From assembly GCF_011397635.1 (NCBI RefSeq), contig NC_064761.1, forward strand, positions 29,429,643-29,493,642: DNA of 64,000 nucleotides, read 5' to 3'. A model generated the notes under the pieces. It had not been told where the DNA came from and did no database searches. It saw only the letters and a program-made list of their open reading frames with translations. Each line of letters starts with the position of its first letter. Position 1 is the first letter of the stretch. A program made the translations under genes and the position numbers. Below are positions 11,346 through 23,107 of this stretch, one piece after another. This DNA is from Epinephelus fuscoguttatus. Its lineage: Eukaryota > Chordata > Actinopteri > Perciformes > Serranidae.

Positions 11346-13632
11346 ATGTTTATGGATAATAAAAGCTAATGGTTCCTCGGTGTGCAGTTTGCAATCTCTT
11401 GTGTGCCATCTTCTGTACCTCCAAGTGCACTACTAGCAGTTTTGAGCTCTCTAAAAACAACTGAACAAAGAATATCTTTACTCCTTGGCATGTTCTACTG
11501 CCCCTGAGACATTGGGGAAAAAAACAAAAAATCATTTGATGCAGCTCAACAGTTAAAGTAATGTAAATAAACAACCTAGCTAACAAGACAAAATAAGATA
11601 AAAATACATGCTAATTTGTTTTCAGTAACGTGTTATATTAAGAATATAAATAAAAAAAATAAAAAAAGAATTAAAATCAACTTGTTCAGAAGAACAAATA
11701 TTAAAATAATACAGGGCATTGTAAAAATAATAATAGAATACACATATTTACTGTAATTGAACTAGGGATATACCAGTTCTGAGCCGATACTGATACCAAT
11801 GTTTAAAATAACAATTTCGCCAATAGCTGATACTAATGTTTTTATATTGGTGTTTCTTTGTTTTTGTTGTTATTTACTTTTGTTCCATGGAAACACAGAA
11901 ATCTACACTATAAAAAAATGAAAGATCAGTTTTAAAGCCATTCAGTCCTCCATTACACTACCTTAAAATGAACATGAATTCAATTATACACATTTAAGAA
12001 AAACCTTTAACATAAGCTTCTTTCACATGAAGAATCTCTTTCATAAAATAAGCCAAAACCCTTTTTACTATATATGATACATCATAATTCCCTCTCTAAT
12101 ATCTGTTTTATATTTTTGTGGAAACATCAACAAATGTCTCCTTGAAACAGCTGGCTTTATTCAAGTTTCTCACCACAAGCTACATTTTACAAGATTATAT
12201 TGGACACATCATGAGAACTATAATTTACCTTCACCCTACACTCATTTTACTTTTTTATGTTCTTCCTCTCCACATCCACTGTCAGTAGTGTAATGGTAGT
12301 TGAGTGAGCACCACAGAGCTTTTGTCATTTTGAACATATAACGATACAGCATGTTTCGGGGTTCATCTCCTCCAGAAAACAGGTCAAGACACAGCCAATG
12401 ATGGAGTGTACCAGTCTTGTCTGTGTTGTACTGAAACGCTGCTGGAACGTGTTGAGCTGAGCTGAGTGAACATTCCTGTAGAATTTTTCAGTGGGTGTGG
12501 GTAAACTGCAGGAGTGGAGGGCAGTCGGGTGACGGCCCAAGAGGCCTTCTGTTTCCACTGCTTCCACAGCTTCTCCTGCGTTCCCACTACACTTTACATT
12601 CCCAAACATCTAACTCACCACCCAAGCCTGCGTCAGTGTGCCCTTACTCACAATGCTGCTGCACACATACACACACACAATGATGCAGAAACGACAAACT
12701 TTTACAGAACTTGGCAACAAGGGCATTTTTTTCATGATTGGTTGACCTGTAGTTACATTTCCTCTTTCCACCAGCACCAAACATCCAGGAAGTCCGCATC
12801 CAGCTTGCAACAACACCGAGCCAAGGCCTTTGGGGTGTTTTTACATGGTTATAAATGGGTTGTCAGAGTGTCTGTACATCTCTTGCTGCTCAGGGTAAAG
12901 TCAACAGCTCAGGGGGTCATTCATTAATCTGCAGTGCCAGAGCTCTGACGTGTAAGAGGGCCAGACTGCCTGTAACCTCTCACAATCAGCAATACCTCTG
13001 GGACTGAGAGAGAAAGAGAAAGAGGGAAAATGGTCAGCTCTGGTGCTCCTTAGTCTCCTGCTCTTTCTTGTCTCTTTCTCTCCCCTTCTTTTTATCAACA
13101 TTTGTTGCGCTGTCGGTCTCTGTTCACCGTCATCCATCACAGTCTCAATTTCTGGCCTGTTCTTTGCTATTTTAGCCTATTAGGTCCAGAAAAAACAAAG
13201 AACATGAAAACAAGAAACAGAAGAGATGGACAGTTTGAAAAACAAAGCAGACTTCAGCAAAGAGAAAGAAGGAAATACAGTAGCCCTTTCATGATCACAG
13301 TTGGTTCTGCGCTGTTTTAGAGACACTTTCCTACCATGCCTTCAGACATGGATGGTCACCTTACCTTAGCATCACCTTTTTATTGAGCTACACTGGGCCT
13401 AAACAAGATATACATCCTATGTCTGTAGACAAAGGTCCTGTTCTCTTCTCTAAAATCTTACAATATGCATGTTTTTTGTCCTTTATGTCCTCAAGCAATA
13501 ACCAACTAGGTACAAATCAAATACAACAGATAAAGTAGATACTGAATGCTCTTTTTTTTTACCTTGGAAACAATAGCTGTCAAAAGGCAACTTCCATGAC
13601 AACTGGCCTGGGCAACTGCATCTGGCAAGTGA
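11346..13632. other. Non-coding stretch, no gene recognised
   Basis: An AGGGATATACCAGTTCTGAGCC patch at 11764 looks like the end of an old element. The open frames at 12325-12927 overlap one another on both strands and lack family motifs, so they are not called. Confidence 0.4.
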
Positions 13633-14097
13633 GCCTGTTCTCACTCCAAAGTTGTCGAAATCCAGTGCTTGGGCAGTGGCTTGCGGCGTCAGACACTGAT
13701 GAAAAAAGGCGTCCTTTAACTCCAGACACCAGTATAGTTTCAGCGTCAGGGGGAAACGCAGCGGGACAAGAACAAATGTTGAGGCAGCAAAAGTCCCAGT
13801 AGGGCAGTGCAGGGTGGGATGGGTTGTGGATGGTCCAACAAACACTGACTTTCACCCGGGAGAGTTGTGTTTGCGTCCCGTAAGATCTAAAGCCAAACCC
13901 TGTTCTTTTTTACTAAAAACATACCCAACCACATGCGATAGTTGGAGGAGAAAAAAAAATGTCAGTTGGAGTTGTTGTACGGATGCAAGAGACGAAAGAG
14001 ACTGTATGTAAACGGTAAATTTCCTGTGAAAACGGAAGTGTATTTTGAACGAAGACAATGCATGTAATAGTCACAACTTGACATGGTGTCCCAGTAG
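13633..14097 (-). mobile_element. TCTCACTCC-end interspersed element, copy B
   Basis: Inverted relative to the other copies: it opens with CCTGTTCTCACTCCAAAG, then GTTGTCGAAATCCAGTG and GGTGGATGG-like wording near 13820-13833. The far end is missing; it breaks off near GTGTCCCAGTAGGTCAAC. Confidence 0.65.
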
Positions 14098-14824
14098 GTC
14101 AACAAACTGTGTAACTGTAAGTCAAAGAATAAGCAAGAGAGTCGGGGTGCTTGGAGACAGCTGAGGGAAGAGGTGGAATAGAAAGTGGGGTAGAGACTGT
14201 CAGCATGCAGGCAGACTGGTACACGCAAACAGGAATCCTTGAGCGAAGGGAACAAACCAACAGTAACTCTGGATGCAAGAACACGAGGACAACACCTCTC
14301 AAGGATACCAAAGCTAGAGGTCATAGCATAGCTGGCTGGGACATTTTGGCAACAGGTGGGGGAAAGGCCAGGGTTGATATACTGATATACTGGTGATGGG
14401 ATGATTGCTGGCAGGTGTGTTGTAGGCAGGGTCCAAGGCTGCGTTCACCCTCGACATAACATAGCAAAACATTTATTCAAATGAAAAGGTAGTGCGTTGA
14501 ACATCCTGTTGTGTTACGGAAGTGCACTGGCTTTTAGTAAGGTGGGGTTTAATAGGCCTTATTAGCCCTGGAAACATATGTTTACATTGCCAATCGATGT
14601 AAGCAAAAACTGTCAGTACAGTAAGTAAAGATCTACTAGACATGTATTTATATATATGTTGCTGCTGACTGGATAATACCTCTGACACACCCACCAAATG
14701 AGAGAAACGTACCTCAAAACCCGTTGTACACTGTTTCAGAGAATCATGTCGTTCAACCCTGATAACATAGCAAAACGGTGCACAAAATTTTGAGATTAAA
14801 TGTTCCCCAATTCCAAGGCAACTC

Positions 14825-14990
14825 TAAATTGGCTGTAGGTGTGAATGTGAGCGTGAATGGTTGTCTGTCTCTATATGTCACCCTGTGATAGTCTGGCGAC
14901 CTGTCCAGGGTGTACCCCTGTCAGCTAGGATAGGCTCCAGCCCCCCATTACCCCTAACAGGATAAGCAGTTACAGGAAATGAATGAATAT
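14825..14990 (+). mobile_element. 5'-truncated SINE with LINE-like tail
   Basis: Wording GGCTGTAGGTGTGAATGTGA, AATGGTTGTCTGTCTCTATA, GGCGACCTGTCCAGGGTGTA and AGGATAAGCAGTTACAGG, ending in (AATG)n, belongs to a very common fish SINE. A longer copy with its tRNA-like head lies inverted at 27.72-28.07 kb. Confidence 0.8.
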
Positions 14991-15044
14991 ATCATATCAT
15001 ATTATATAGAATTTTAATGTTGGAGCTGGTGGGCTCTGTAACCT

Positions 15045-15132
15045 TTGTTTTATTAGACAGATGACAATAGAGAGATGACAGGAAATGAAGGGAGATAGAG
15101 ATCGGGAATGACATGCAACAAATGTCGGTATT
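15045..15132 (-). mobile_element. Degenerate piece of tRNA-derived SINE (family 2)
   Basis: TTTTATTAGACAGATGAC, GACAGGAAATGAAGGGAGA and GAATGACATGCAACAAATG align with the body of the SINEs at 42.5 and 48.8 kb, in the same orientation. The tRNA-like head is absent. Confidence 0.6.
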
Positions 15133-15984
15133 AATGGTCTTTTAAATCCCTAGACCACCACTGTATTCCTTTTGTATTATACATGAAATTGATCATAGGA
15201 TTTGCATGTGAAATGTACTGGTATGTAAAATAGATGTAGTTGATGATGTAAATGTAGCCAAGTACAAATTAGCATATAAAGTACCCAAGTTAAGTACAAG
15301 TACCTCAAAATTTCCCTTGAGAGATTATGTACTTAGTTATATGTACATTCCACAGTTGGTTGTAGATAAAGAAAATAAACCTATATCAAAGAATGTAGGG
15401 ACAAAGGACCCTGTCGTCCACTCTGAATCCTAATCCAAGCCTCAGTTTTCCCCTGTTCTTATTCCTATTCTCTGAACCTTTCTCTCAGTCTTCCTGTTGC
15501 TGTTTTTGCTCTGCTCCTGGTCAGTTTTTCTTACCTCCCTCCCACCGTCTGTCTCTCTTTCTTTCTCACTCTTCTCACAGGCTGAATGTGAAACCTCGGT
15601 ACCCAAAGTCAGTGGCCGTCATGTGGGAAAACAGCAATAAATTGCATAGCATAAACAATGAGGAGTAACAGCCCATACCCCTCTGTTTCCATGCATTGCA
15701 CCATCCGGCGGTTGGAATAATGACTTTAGGGAATTCGATGGGAACGTGCACTCTGTTTTTTAAACACAATGCAGAGCCAGCTCAGAGAGGGTCAGGGGGC
15801 TTTTGGAGCGGGCGGGATTAACAGAGTTGAAGAGGAGGTGTTAGAGGGTCAGTCACAGTCCGTTAGCCTTTCCCATACCAGCCACATCCAGCTGTGGTTT
15901 CCGCATTGTGTCATCACCTGTCAGTTGGTTCCTCAAGTTACACAACACCAGGATGTTGCAGCAGGAACCAGCGGCAACCTCTGA

Positions 15985-16110
15985 GACCGAAGCCAATGCG
16001 AAGTGCCCAAAAACTGCAGTTCCTCTAAATGTCCACTTGAGGCTGGCTCCAAAAGAAAATCAATCACTATAGACTCCCATGTTAAAATGCCTTTACAACT
16101 TTTACCTCTG
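15985..16110. repeat. Fragment of a common fish interspersed repeat
   Basis: GAAGCCAATGCGAAGTGCC, GTCCACTTGAGGCTGGCTCC and GACTCCCATGTTAAAATGCC are landmarks of a widespread fish repeat. Only this core is seen. Confidence 0.5.
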
Positions 16111-16264
16111 CTTCAAATAAGGGTTTCTAAATCCTGTGTACACTACTGTTTCTGCTTATCTAGATCTTTCTACAATAACTGATCATCACACTTTTTGCCT
16201 CTGACCTAACGATGCAACCCACTCTTTGTAACTGGACATGCAACCCTGTAAATTGCAGATGGAA

Positions 16265-16728
16265 CTAGGGGTGGGTGATATGGCCCTAAAATAATATCAC
16301 AATATTTCAGGGTATTTGTGCAATGATGATACACGATTTTACGATATAACAAATATTTTATTATTAATTTAAGAACACTTCTAATATTTAGTAAAAACTA
16401 AACAAAAATGATCTCTCATTTCTTTAACAGTAACTCAGAGTGAGATTCAGATTCTGTATACAATATTAGTAGTTCAACAAAACAAAATCTACCACAAATT
16501 ACACATTTTAGCTCCCAAATACAAAAAGGTGCCCTGGGGTCTATACTGTATATATAAATCAACAGGTGATTTCCTTCTTTTAGTAAAATCCTAAATGACT
16601 GAGTTGTTTTTTTCCACCTGGACCTTTATGCTCTGCCATTCCTCCTCTAATCACAATATGAATTTTTCATATCATATTAAAAATGATACTGGTATTATCA
16701 TGAGCAATATGATATAGCACACCTCTAG
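16265..16728. mobile_element. MITE with CTAGGGGTG-like inverted ends
   Basis: The left end CTAGGGGTGGGTGATATGG and the right end GATATAGCACACCTCTAG form short terminal inverted repeats. The interior is AT-rich with GATAT repeats, and no transposase is seen. Confidence 0.65.
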
Positions 16729-17149
16729 ATGAAACCACAAGTAATACCCCACAGCTTCATTCAGCACCACATACTCTGTTTTATCAGTGACATATTTCTT
16801 TAGAATAACACTAAGAAAGTCCCTAAAGTTGGAGGACAGTGTGACTCTTCTCTTCCCGTCCATTCCAGTTGGCTCCAACAGGAGAGGTCTGACCTATCTC
16901 ACACTCTGAAGGAGCAAAGGGACTCAGTCATCCTTTATTTCAACATGAAAAACAATGAGTCACCAAATCGCATACATAAAATGGGTTGCAACTTCTTGGC
17001 CCGTCAGTGGAGGAGGTGAATTCCCAGAAACAAAGCAAATAAACACGTCAGTCTGTGGCCAACTTTTAGATAACACTGAATCTAGATTTGGCTTTCTGTG
17101 CTCTAATAAAATGAAACGAGGGGGACAGTAATAATAATGGTAATAACAT

Positions 17150-17763
17150 TAATCAGGTGACTTTTTTCAAATACCTAGGCATTCATATTGATAGTGACCT
17201 GAGCTGGCAGACACAGGTAGCCACTGTCTGTACCAGAATTCATCAGCGCCTCTATTTTCTGCGTAGACTATGGTTGTTTGGTGTCTGCAAAAACATAATG
17301 CTAATCTTCTATAGAGCAACAATAGAGTCCATTGTACGGTACGGTATCACCAGCTGGTTTGGGAACCTAAATGTCAAATCAAAAACTCAGATTTTCAACC
17401 TGGTCAGAGTAGCGGGTAAGATTATGGGTCACCCCCCTCCATTTAGCACCTTACCAATTTCTGTGTATGGTGTATTAGCACCCTTATGTGTACTAGCACC
17501 TTGTTGTGAACCAGCACTTTAATATGTACCAGCACTTTAATATGTACCAGCATTTTAATATGTACCAGCACCTTAACTGAACGTGAAGGCATGGCAAATT
17601 GCACAGCTCAGATGAGCAAATATCTTTTGCACATTGGTCCCTATCTGGTTACGTTGTATGTTTTGTGTTGTTTAAAGCAGTAGTACCCTGTCTCCAATCC
17701 AAATTTCTCCCAAGGGAGACAAATAAATGGACTTTGACTTGACTTTGACTTTGACTTTGAGTT
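17150..17763 (+). pseudogene. Truncated non-LTR retrotransposon, RT C-terminal region
   Basis: From about 17157 the frame encodes FKYLGIHIDSDLSW, RLYFLRRLWLFG, IFYRATIESIVRYG and SWFGN. This is the conserved block after the reverse-transcriptase palm in fish LINEs (CR1/L2/Rex-like). The upstream RT and endonuclease are missing, and the frame closes at 17522. The 3' UTR carries three to four copies of a roughly 19-bp unit (AATATGTACCAGCACTTT, 17517-17573) and ends in a TTGACTTTGACTTTGA tail after AATAAATGG. A dead 5'-truncated insertion. Confidence 0.8.
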
Positions 17764-18052
17764 TGCTGTGAGTCCCTTCAGTACTGTCAACCTTGAAAAT
17801 ATGCAACCAACGCAGAGCAGTAGATGAACAAGGTGTGGCGGTCTATCTATCAGAGGATGATGACACAACTACAGGGTGCACATAAGGCCTCAGGGCTAAA
17901 CACTGTCACATGTGTTGGTACATGTAGTGAAAGTGTAGCAATTTAATGACACATCAAAAAAAATTAGGTGTGCTTGTCTGAAACAGTCAGCAGATCTCAA
18001 ACACAAAAAACTCTTTAAACCAAGGCAGTGCTTGTATCAGGGGTACACATGA

Positions 18053-18577
18053 ACACATTCTCACTACAACCTCGGCACATATCATGGACCGTTTGCATTT
18101 GCATATGACGTGAAAGGTACCCTGTGTACGTTGGCTGTTGACATTCTGGGACGCATTGTCTTCTCCAAAATACATGCACTACATCAGTACAACAATGCGC
18201 ATTGCCGTTTTTTTCCTCCAACATCTAACACACATGGTCGAGTTTAGGCAACAAAAGCATGTAAGGTAAGGTTCAGGAAAAAAGAACAGGGTTTGGCTTT
18301 GTAATCTTACGGGATGAACACCGCTCTCTCAGTTGAAAGTCCATGTTTGTTTGACCCATCCACCACCCCCACTACCCACCCTACGTGGACTTTTGCCGCC
18401 TTAACTTTCGCTCTTGTCCCACCATGTTTCCCACTGACACTACCGAGCACAGTTAAACTAAAACAGCGACCAGTTGTGTATCATGCCGACATTAAAGGAC
18501 AGCTTTTTTCATCAGTGTCTGGTGCCTCAAGTCACTGCCCAAGCGTCGGATTTCGATGACTTCGGACTGAGACTGGG
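18053..18577 (+). mobile_element. TCTCACTCC-end interspersed element, copy C
   Basis: Starts GAACACATTCTCACTACAAC, contains GGGTTTGGCTTTGTAATC, GACCCATCCACCACCCC, GTGTATCATGCCGACATTAA, and ends GGATTTCGATGACTTCGG then ACTGAGACTGGG. It is the longest complete-looking copy and best shows the inverted ends. Confidence 0.7.
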
Positions 18578-19069
18578 TTCTACACATCGCCCTCGGTATT
18601 CTGATAAGCTAAAAAATATCCCCCTCCAATATATTTATAAAAACATATAAACATAATTTGCTCTGGTACAACAGGCAGCAGCACGGCCATCCAAAAATAT
18701 CATTTGCAAATGTTATCATATTAAATAACAAGCTTAACAAAGTCACCAGTTGTAGCATTAGAGTGACGTTGTGTGTGTGGTATGTCCAAGTGGTGTTTCC
18801 ATACCCCAGCAGAAAGCCCCTGGAAGATTTGGCCCCCCTAATGTCACCTCCATGGATACGGCCCTGCTTTGAACCAACTTTAAAAAAAAAAAACAAAAAA
18901 AAAAACCACATCAATCAAGCTCACCCTGGCAGCGTGTTTGAAAATGCAAAGCAAAGCAGCTTTAGAAACACAGAGTGACACATCTGTGTAGTAATTTCAG
19001 CGTCAGACGGTGGCTGTGACTTCCCTCCTGACTCATAATTAATGGTAAAAGTTAATGGAGAAGTGAGGG

Positions 19070-19256
19070 AAGAGCCCGCCCCGCAGGCTGGGAGGGGTGA
19101 GAGTGGGACGGTCACAGCTGGAGAGCAGTGTGGAGAGGACGGGACACTGATGAAGTTCAGGATACAAAGCAAAGTGGATGTTTGGGAGCAAATACTTCCG
19201 TGGTTGGAAATTTTTATACGCGCGAAGACACAATCTGGACTTTTGACTTTATATAG
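19070..19256 (+). promoter_or_regulatory. Candidate s1pr4 promoter (GC box, TATA-like)
   Basis: A GC box (GCCCGCCCCGC) lies at about 19074-19084 and a TATA-like TATATAG at 19250-19256. A leader exon ending in a strong splice donor follows, which would put transcription start near 19280. This is inferred from motif order only. Confidence 0.4.
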
Positions 19257-19279
19257 AAATTAATCTCGTTTTGGCAATC

Positions 19280-19391
19280 GCGTATTTTGCACGACCACAC
19301 CATTACGGAGGAGAATAAAAAACTTAGACATAACTGCAGATCTCCACACATCGCCTCCGGGATGTTTAGATGATACCAGTGACTCCAAAAG
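19280..19391 (+). other. s1pr4: Candidate 5'-UTR exon of s1pr4
   Basis: The exon ends CCAAAAG with the donor GTAAGTTA at 19392. The matching acceptor is ATTCATTGGCAG, ending at 20147, so the leader intron would be 756 bp. S1P receptor genes commonly have a non-coding first exon and one coding exon. The exon's start is a guess from the TATA-like motif. Confidence 0.5.
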
Positions 19392-20269
19392 GTAAGTTAC
19401 TGTAGCTGTGGCTGTGGTGAAGAATATTAGACTTTTTATTTTGGCAGACACTTTATTTTCGCATGTTGTTTCCCAAATGATCACTAAATTCAACTTGGAG
19501 CAACTTCTTCAAAACAGGAGAGTTATTAAGAGCAGGAATCCTATTTCAAACATGTATTTAAAACGTTGTCAACAAACTTATTTTGGACAAGTTACACCTT
19601 TTAAAGTGCTTATTAATTTGGGATACACACGATTCAGTTTAATTATGATGGGGGAAAAAACTACTTATCCAACTTTAGGATAACATGTTACCTTTTACAT
19701 CAACGTTTACATTTATGGCTCATAATTTATGAACAGCAGTAACTACCACAGCTGTTTGTTCAGTATCAGCAGGACAATAAATTTAAAAAAAAAAGAGAAG
19801 TTCTTCTTTTTCTTGTGTTTTCATTATTTGATGGAGTTCTTTGTGAGTTTTATGGTGTGTTATATATGTGTCATTTGCTATCTTGACCAGTACCCCCATG
19901 TGAGAGATTTTAAATCTCAGTAATGCACTTTCCTGCTTAGATTAAGAAATATTAAGCAGGCTTTTTGTGTTTATTTGCTATTTTAAGTGCTATTTTTGAT
20001 GTTTTTACAGTTGCTTTAATTTCTTAGAGTCCTCATAGAAGTTTTTGTCTTACAGAAATTATTCAAAGTGTTGTTGGATGTGACTTTAAAGTGATTAACA
20101 TAACTTTTAGAAATGAATTTGACCTCTTAACTTGCATTCATTGGCAGATCCTTCAGGCTCTAAGATGCCAGTAATGACCCTGCCTGGTTAAGGAGCCTCA
20201 CCTCCCTCTGCTGTGTCCAGTGCTGTGGCGCCCTCTGCTGTGTGACTGAGGAAGGCCAGGAAGAGCAGT

Positions 20270-21463
20270 ATGGGGAACATACTAGAGGAGGGGATGAACG
20301 CTGTCATCGTCAACCACTACAACCACTCAGGGAAGTGGGACCGGCCTCGCAGCGGCGGGGCCTGTAAGATGGCTGTGCTGCTCTTCATCTGCGTGCTGAT
20401 TGTCCTGGAGAACGTGACGGTCCTGCTCGCTCTGTGGAGGAACAAGCGCTTCCACAGCCGCATGTACTTCCTCATAGGAAACCTGGCACTGTCAGACCTA
20501 CTGGCTGGTGTGGCCTATGTGGTCAACATCTTTACCTCAGGACGCAACACCTTCTTCCTGACTCCAGTGCAGTGGCTGGCCAGAGAAGGGAGCATGTTCG
20601 TGGCCCTCAGCGCGTCCACGTTTAGCCTTCTGGCCATTGGGATTGAGAGGCACATGACTATGGTGCGCCTGCGTCCGTGTGAGACAGCAGGCCGGGGGAG
20701 ACTTCTGGGACTGCTGGCTGCCTGCTGGCTTGTGTCAGTGCTGCTTAGTGCTCTGCCCAGCCTGGGCTGGAACTGCCTGGACAATCTGGCCTCCTGCTCC
20801 ACAGTGCTGCCGCTCTATGCCAAGAGTTATGTGGCCTTCTGCATCAGTGTGTTCAGCGCCCTGTTGGTGGCCATCATCATCCTCTATATCAGGATCTACC
20901 GCCTGGTGACATCTAGCGGCCGCAGGGTGAGCAGCCGGCCTTCAGAGCGCTCACTGGCCCTGCTGCGGACAGTGGTTATTGTTCTTGGAGTGTTTGTCAT
21001 GTGCTGGACCCCCCTCTTCCTGCTGCTGCTGCTGGATGTTGGCTGTAGCCCAGATAATTGCCCTGTGCTCTACCAGGTGGACTGGTTTATAGCCCTGGCT
21101 GTGCTCAACTCTGCCCTCAACCCTCTGATATACACTCTGTCCAGCAGGGAGATGAGGGCAGCTTTCTTCAGGCTGCTGTGCTGCTGTCAGACCAGCATGG
21201 AGCACACAGGGACTCCAGTGGTGGGCAACCCACACCTGGGCACAGTCATCCCCACAGGGGAGAATAGCAAGACCAGTGGAGGAGGGGGCAGCGGGGCTTG
21301 CAAGACCACGCTGAACAGAGGGAAGGTTCCCACACCTATGAACTCTGAAAACAAGCATGGAGATCCCTCAACCACTCCTCTTCCCCATCCCTCTGGGCCT
21401 GCAGACCTGCTCTCAGCTGTGCTAGTGAAGGCGGGGGCGCTGCCGCCCCTCAGCAAGTTCTGA
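20270..21463 (+). CDS. s1pr4: Sphingosine-1-phosphate receptor, probably type 4
   Basis: Plasma-membrane class A GPCR for the lipid sphingosine 1-phosphate; 397 residues, in line with the family. Visible: an N-glycosylation site N18-H-S in the HYNHSG motif; TM1 N48; TM2 LALSD with D76; the ligand-head-group pair R105-E106, where E is the residue typical of S1P rather than LPA receptors; E126-R127-H128 in place of DRY; CW246TP248 in TM6; N284-P285-L-I-Y288 in TM7; and a CCC palmitoylation-type cluster after helix 8. The coding sequence is one exon and the first ATG of the frame is used. Much of the core reads closest to S1PR3 and S1PR5. The HYNHSG, ASTFSLL, TMVR, IYRLV and VDW..ALAVLNSA wording matches human S1PR4 as I recall it, and the linkage to shd agrees. 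Family call is firm, paralogue call moderate. Confidence 0.95.
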   Translation: MGNILEEGMNAVIVNHYNHSGKWDRPRSGGACKMAVLLFICVLIVLENVTVLLALWRNKRFHSRMYFLIGNLALSDLLAGVAYVVNIFTSGRNTFFLTPVQWLAREGSMFVALSASTFSLLAIGIERHMTMVRLRPCETAGRGRLLGLLAACWLVSVLLSALPSLGWNCLDNLASCSTVLPLYAKSYVAFCISVFSALLVAIIILYIRIYRLVTSSGRRVSSRPSERSLALLRTVVIVLGVFVMCWTPLFLLLLLDVGCSPDNCPVLYQVDWFIALAVLNSALNPLIYTLSSREMRAAFFRLLCCCQTSMEHTGTPVVGNPHLGTVIPTGENSKTSGGGGSGACKTTLNRGKVPTPMNSENKHGDPSTTPLPHPSGPADLLSAVLVKAGALPPLSKF

Positions 21464-22310
21464 GTGGAAGCACCTTAATGAGGCCTCACAGTCACAAAGA
21501 CATAGACATAGAACTGACATAATCCTGCTATCAGCCACTTTTTCTTCATGCACTAAGGCCCATGTAGCAGTGAATAGGATGAAGGAATGATATTCAGTTG
21601 GAACCACATGAATGCAGATTAGAGTACAATCAGAATCATTTAAAGCCACTATTTACAACAACTCAATATTATTCACAACACTAGAGTGACTGATATGTGT
21701 TTGTCTTACACAATAATTTATGTTCAGTGTTTCACATTTCAAAACTATGAAATATAACAGGATTATTTCAGGGACGTGGATTACACCAAGCCCCAAATTA
21801 AATCTTTATGTTACAGTCGGTACCTTTGATGAAAATAACCTTTTGTCATATTTGCTGAAACTGTCACAACAAACACACAGTATTATATGAGACAAATAGT
21901 CTGAAAAAAATCATGTCCCTTCTCCTCCAATTACATCTCATGGCATTAGCCAGAATCTACCCCAGTGCACTGAAGACAACCAGTCAGAGCTGATGAGTCT
22001 AATGCAGCTGTCAGTCATGCCTATCACAGCTCATGTGCAGCCGAACTGTCAAACTAGGCAGCGTTGATCAAATACAAATCAGGATTCTGTTACTGCGTTA
22101 CCTAGTGCAGTGGTTCCCACCTGGTCCAGCCGCAAGGTCCAGACTTCATCCGCACAGTTTAATACATTCACCGTCATACTGGCCATGTCATCAAGCTAGT
22201 TTGCTGTCTCTGTCAAGTGGCTGTCCATTAGTCACTCACTCTACAGCAGGAAACCGCACTTCACAATAAAAGCTCTGTGCCAGAAATTCACTGTACCTCA
22301 AAATAAAGTT
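21464..22310 (+). other. s1pr4: Probable s1pr4 3' UTR with mobile-element sequence
   Basis: The only canonical AATAAA signals close to the stop codon are at 22265-22270 and 22302-22307, both inside the hAT-like insertion at 22108-22416. A weaker ATTAAA is at 21797-21802, at the edge of the foldback MITE. The true polyadenylation site cannot be chosen from sequence. Confidence 0.35.
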
Positions 22311-23107
22311 GTTGTTTTTTTTTACAATCCTGACATGTTTGTGAGTCACTTGCGGCCTATTCAGAATGGGCCTGTGACCCACTTTTGGACCACGACCCAC
22401 CTGTTGGGCACCACTGTTTTAGTGTACTGTTTATCTGTAAAATGAGAACATCTGTGCCCTGGCTGCCATGTTGGATACAATTACACGGATGAACAAGCAC
22501 CCTTCAGCAGCCTGACAAAGGTCCTCACTTTACAGCTAAACAGTACACTAAAATGTGTTTCTGAAAATATCTGAGGTGAGAAATAGGCAATGCAGTAACA
22601 GAATCTTGATTTGTATTTGATCAGCGCTGCCTAGTTTGACAGTTTGACCACAGTTTACGTGACTGACGTGATTGACAGCTGCTTTATGAACTCCTCAGCT
22701 TTGATTGTTGTTTTCATTCACGTGAGGTAAGGAAGTGTGGTGGCAGAGGTGAACAAATAAGGAGTGAAATGATCAAGTTGTCATTTGTGTGATAACAGAG
22801 TCAGTCTATTTCAGCTGAAAGGTCAGAGCTCTGACACCTGGCGTGTCCTCTCTTGGTCTGACAAAGAATCACAGATTCACTCACATAATTAAAACTTAAA
22901 GTGCACAGCAAAAAGGAGGCAAAGGGAGGCCTCCGGTTACCTGATAACTGTCATGAGAACAGCTACAAAGCAAGCTTCTCATACAGCAATGAAAACTCTC
23001 CAAGGACACAGTTCACTTCAGGTACAAGGGAGCCTTATACACAGAAGGAAGCAGAATGCAAATATGATAAAAGGTTATTTTTAGAAAAATTACCAACTGT
23101 AGCTTTA
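21798..23107. mobile_element. Foldback MITE, TTAA-type ends (copy 2)
   Basis: Homologous to 5500-6245: left part CAGCTGTCAGTCATG, CAAACTAGGCAGCGTTGATC; inverted right part GATCAGCGCTGCCTAGTTTG, GACTGACGTGATTGACAGC. It ends ATTACCAACTGTAGCTTTAA. It is longer than copy 1, partly because of the nested element at 22108-22416 and partly from extra DNA at 22700-23060. The left boundary is approximate. Confidence 0.65.
22108..22416. mobile_element. hAT-like MITE nested in foldback MITE
   Basis: The ends are CAGTGGTTCCCACCTGG and CCACCTGTTGGGCACCACTG, imperfect inverted repeats of the CAGTGGTT type seen in hAT elements. It interrupts the left arm of the foldback element, and a short stretch of the host element present in copy 1 is missing at the junction. 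The flanks CCTAGTG and TTTAGTG share only TAGTG, so a full 8-bp duplication is not preserved. Confidence 0.65.

Noticed and set aside
12325..12927. Several overlapping open frames of 60-137 codons
   Set aside because: They overlap on both strands with no domain, splice context or composition supporting a gene.
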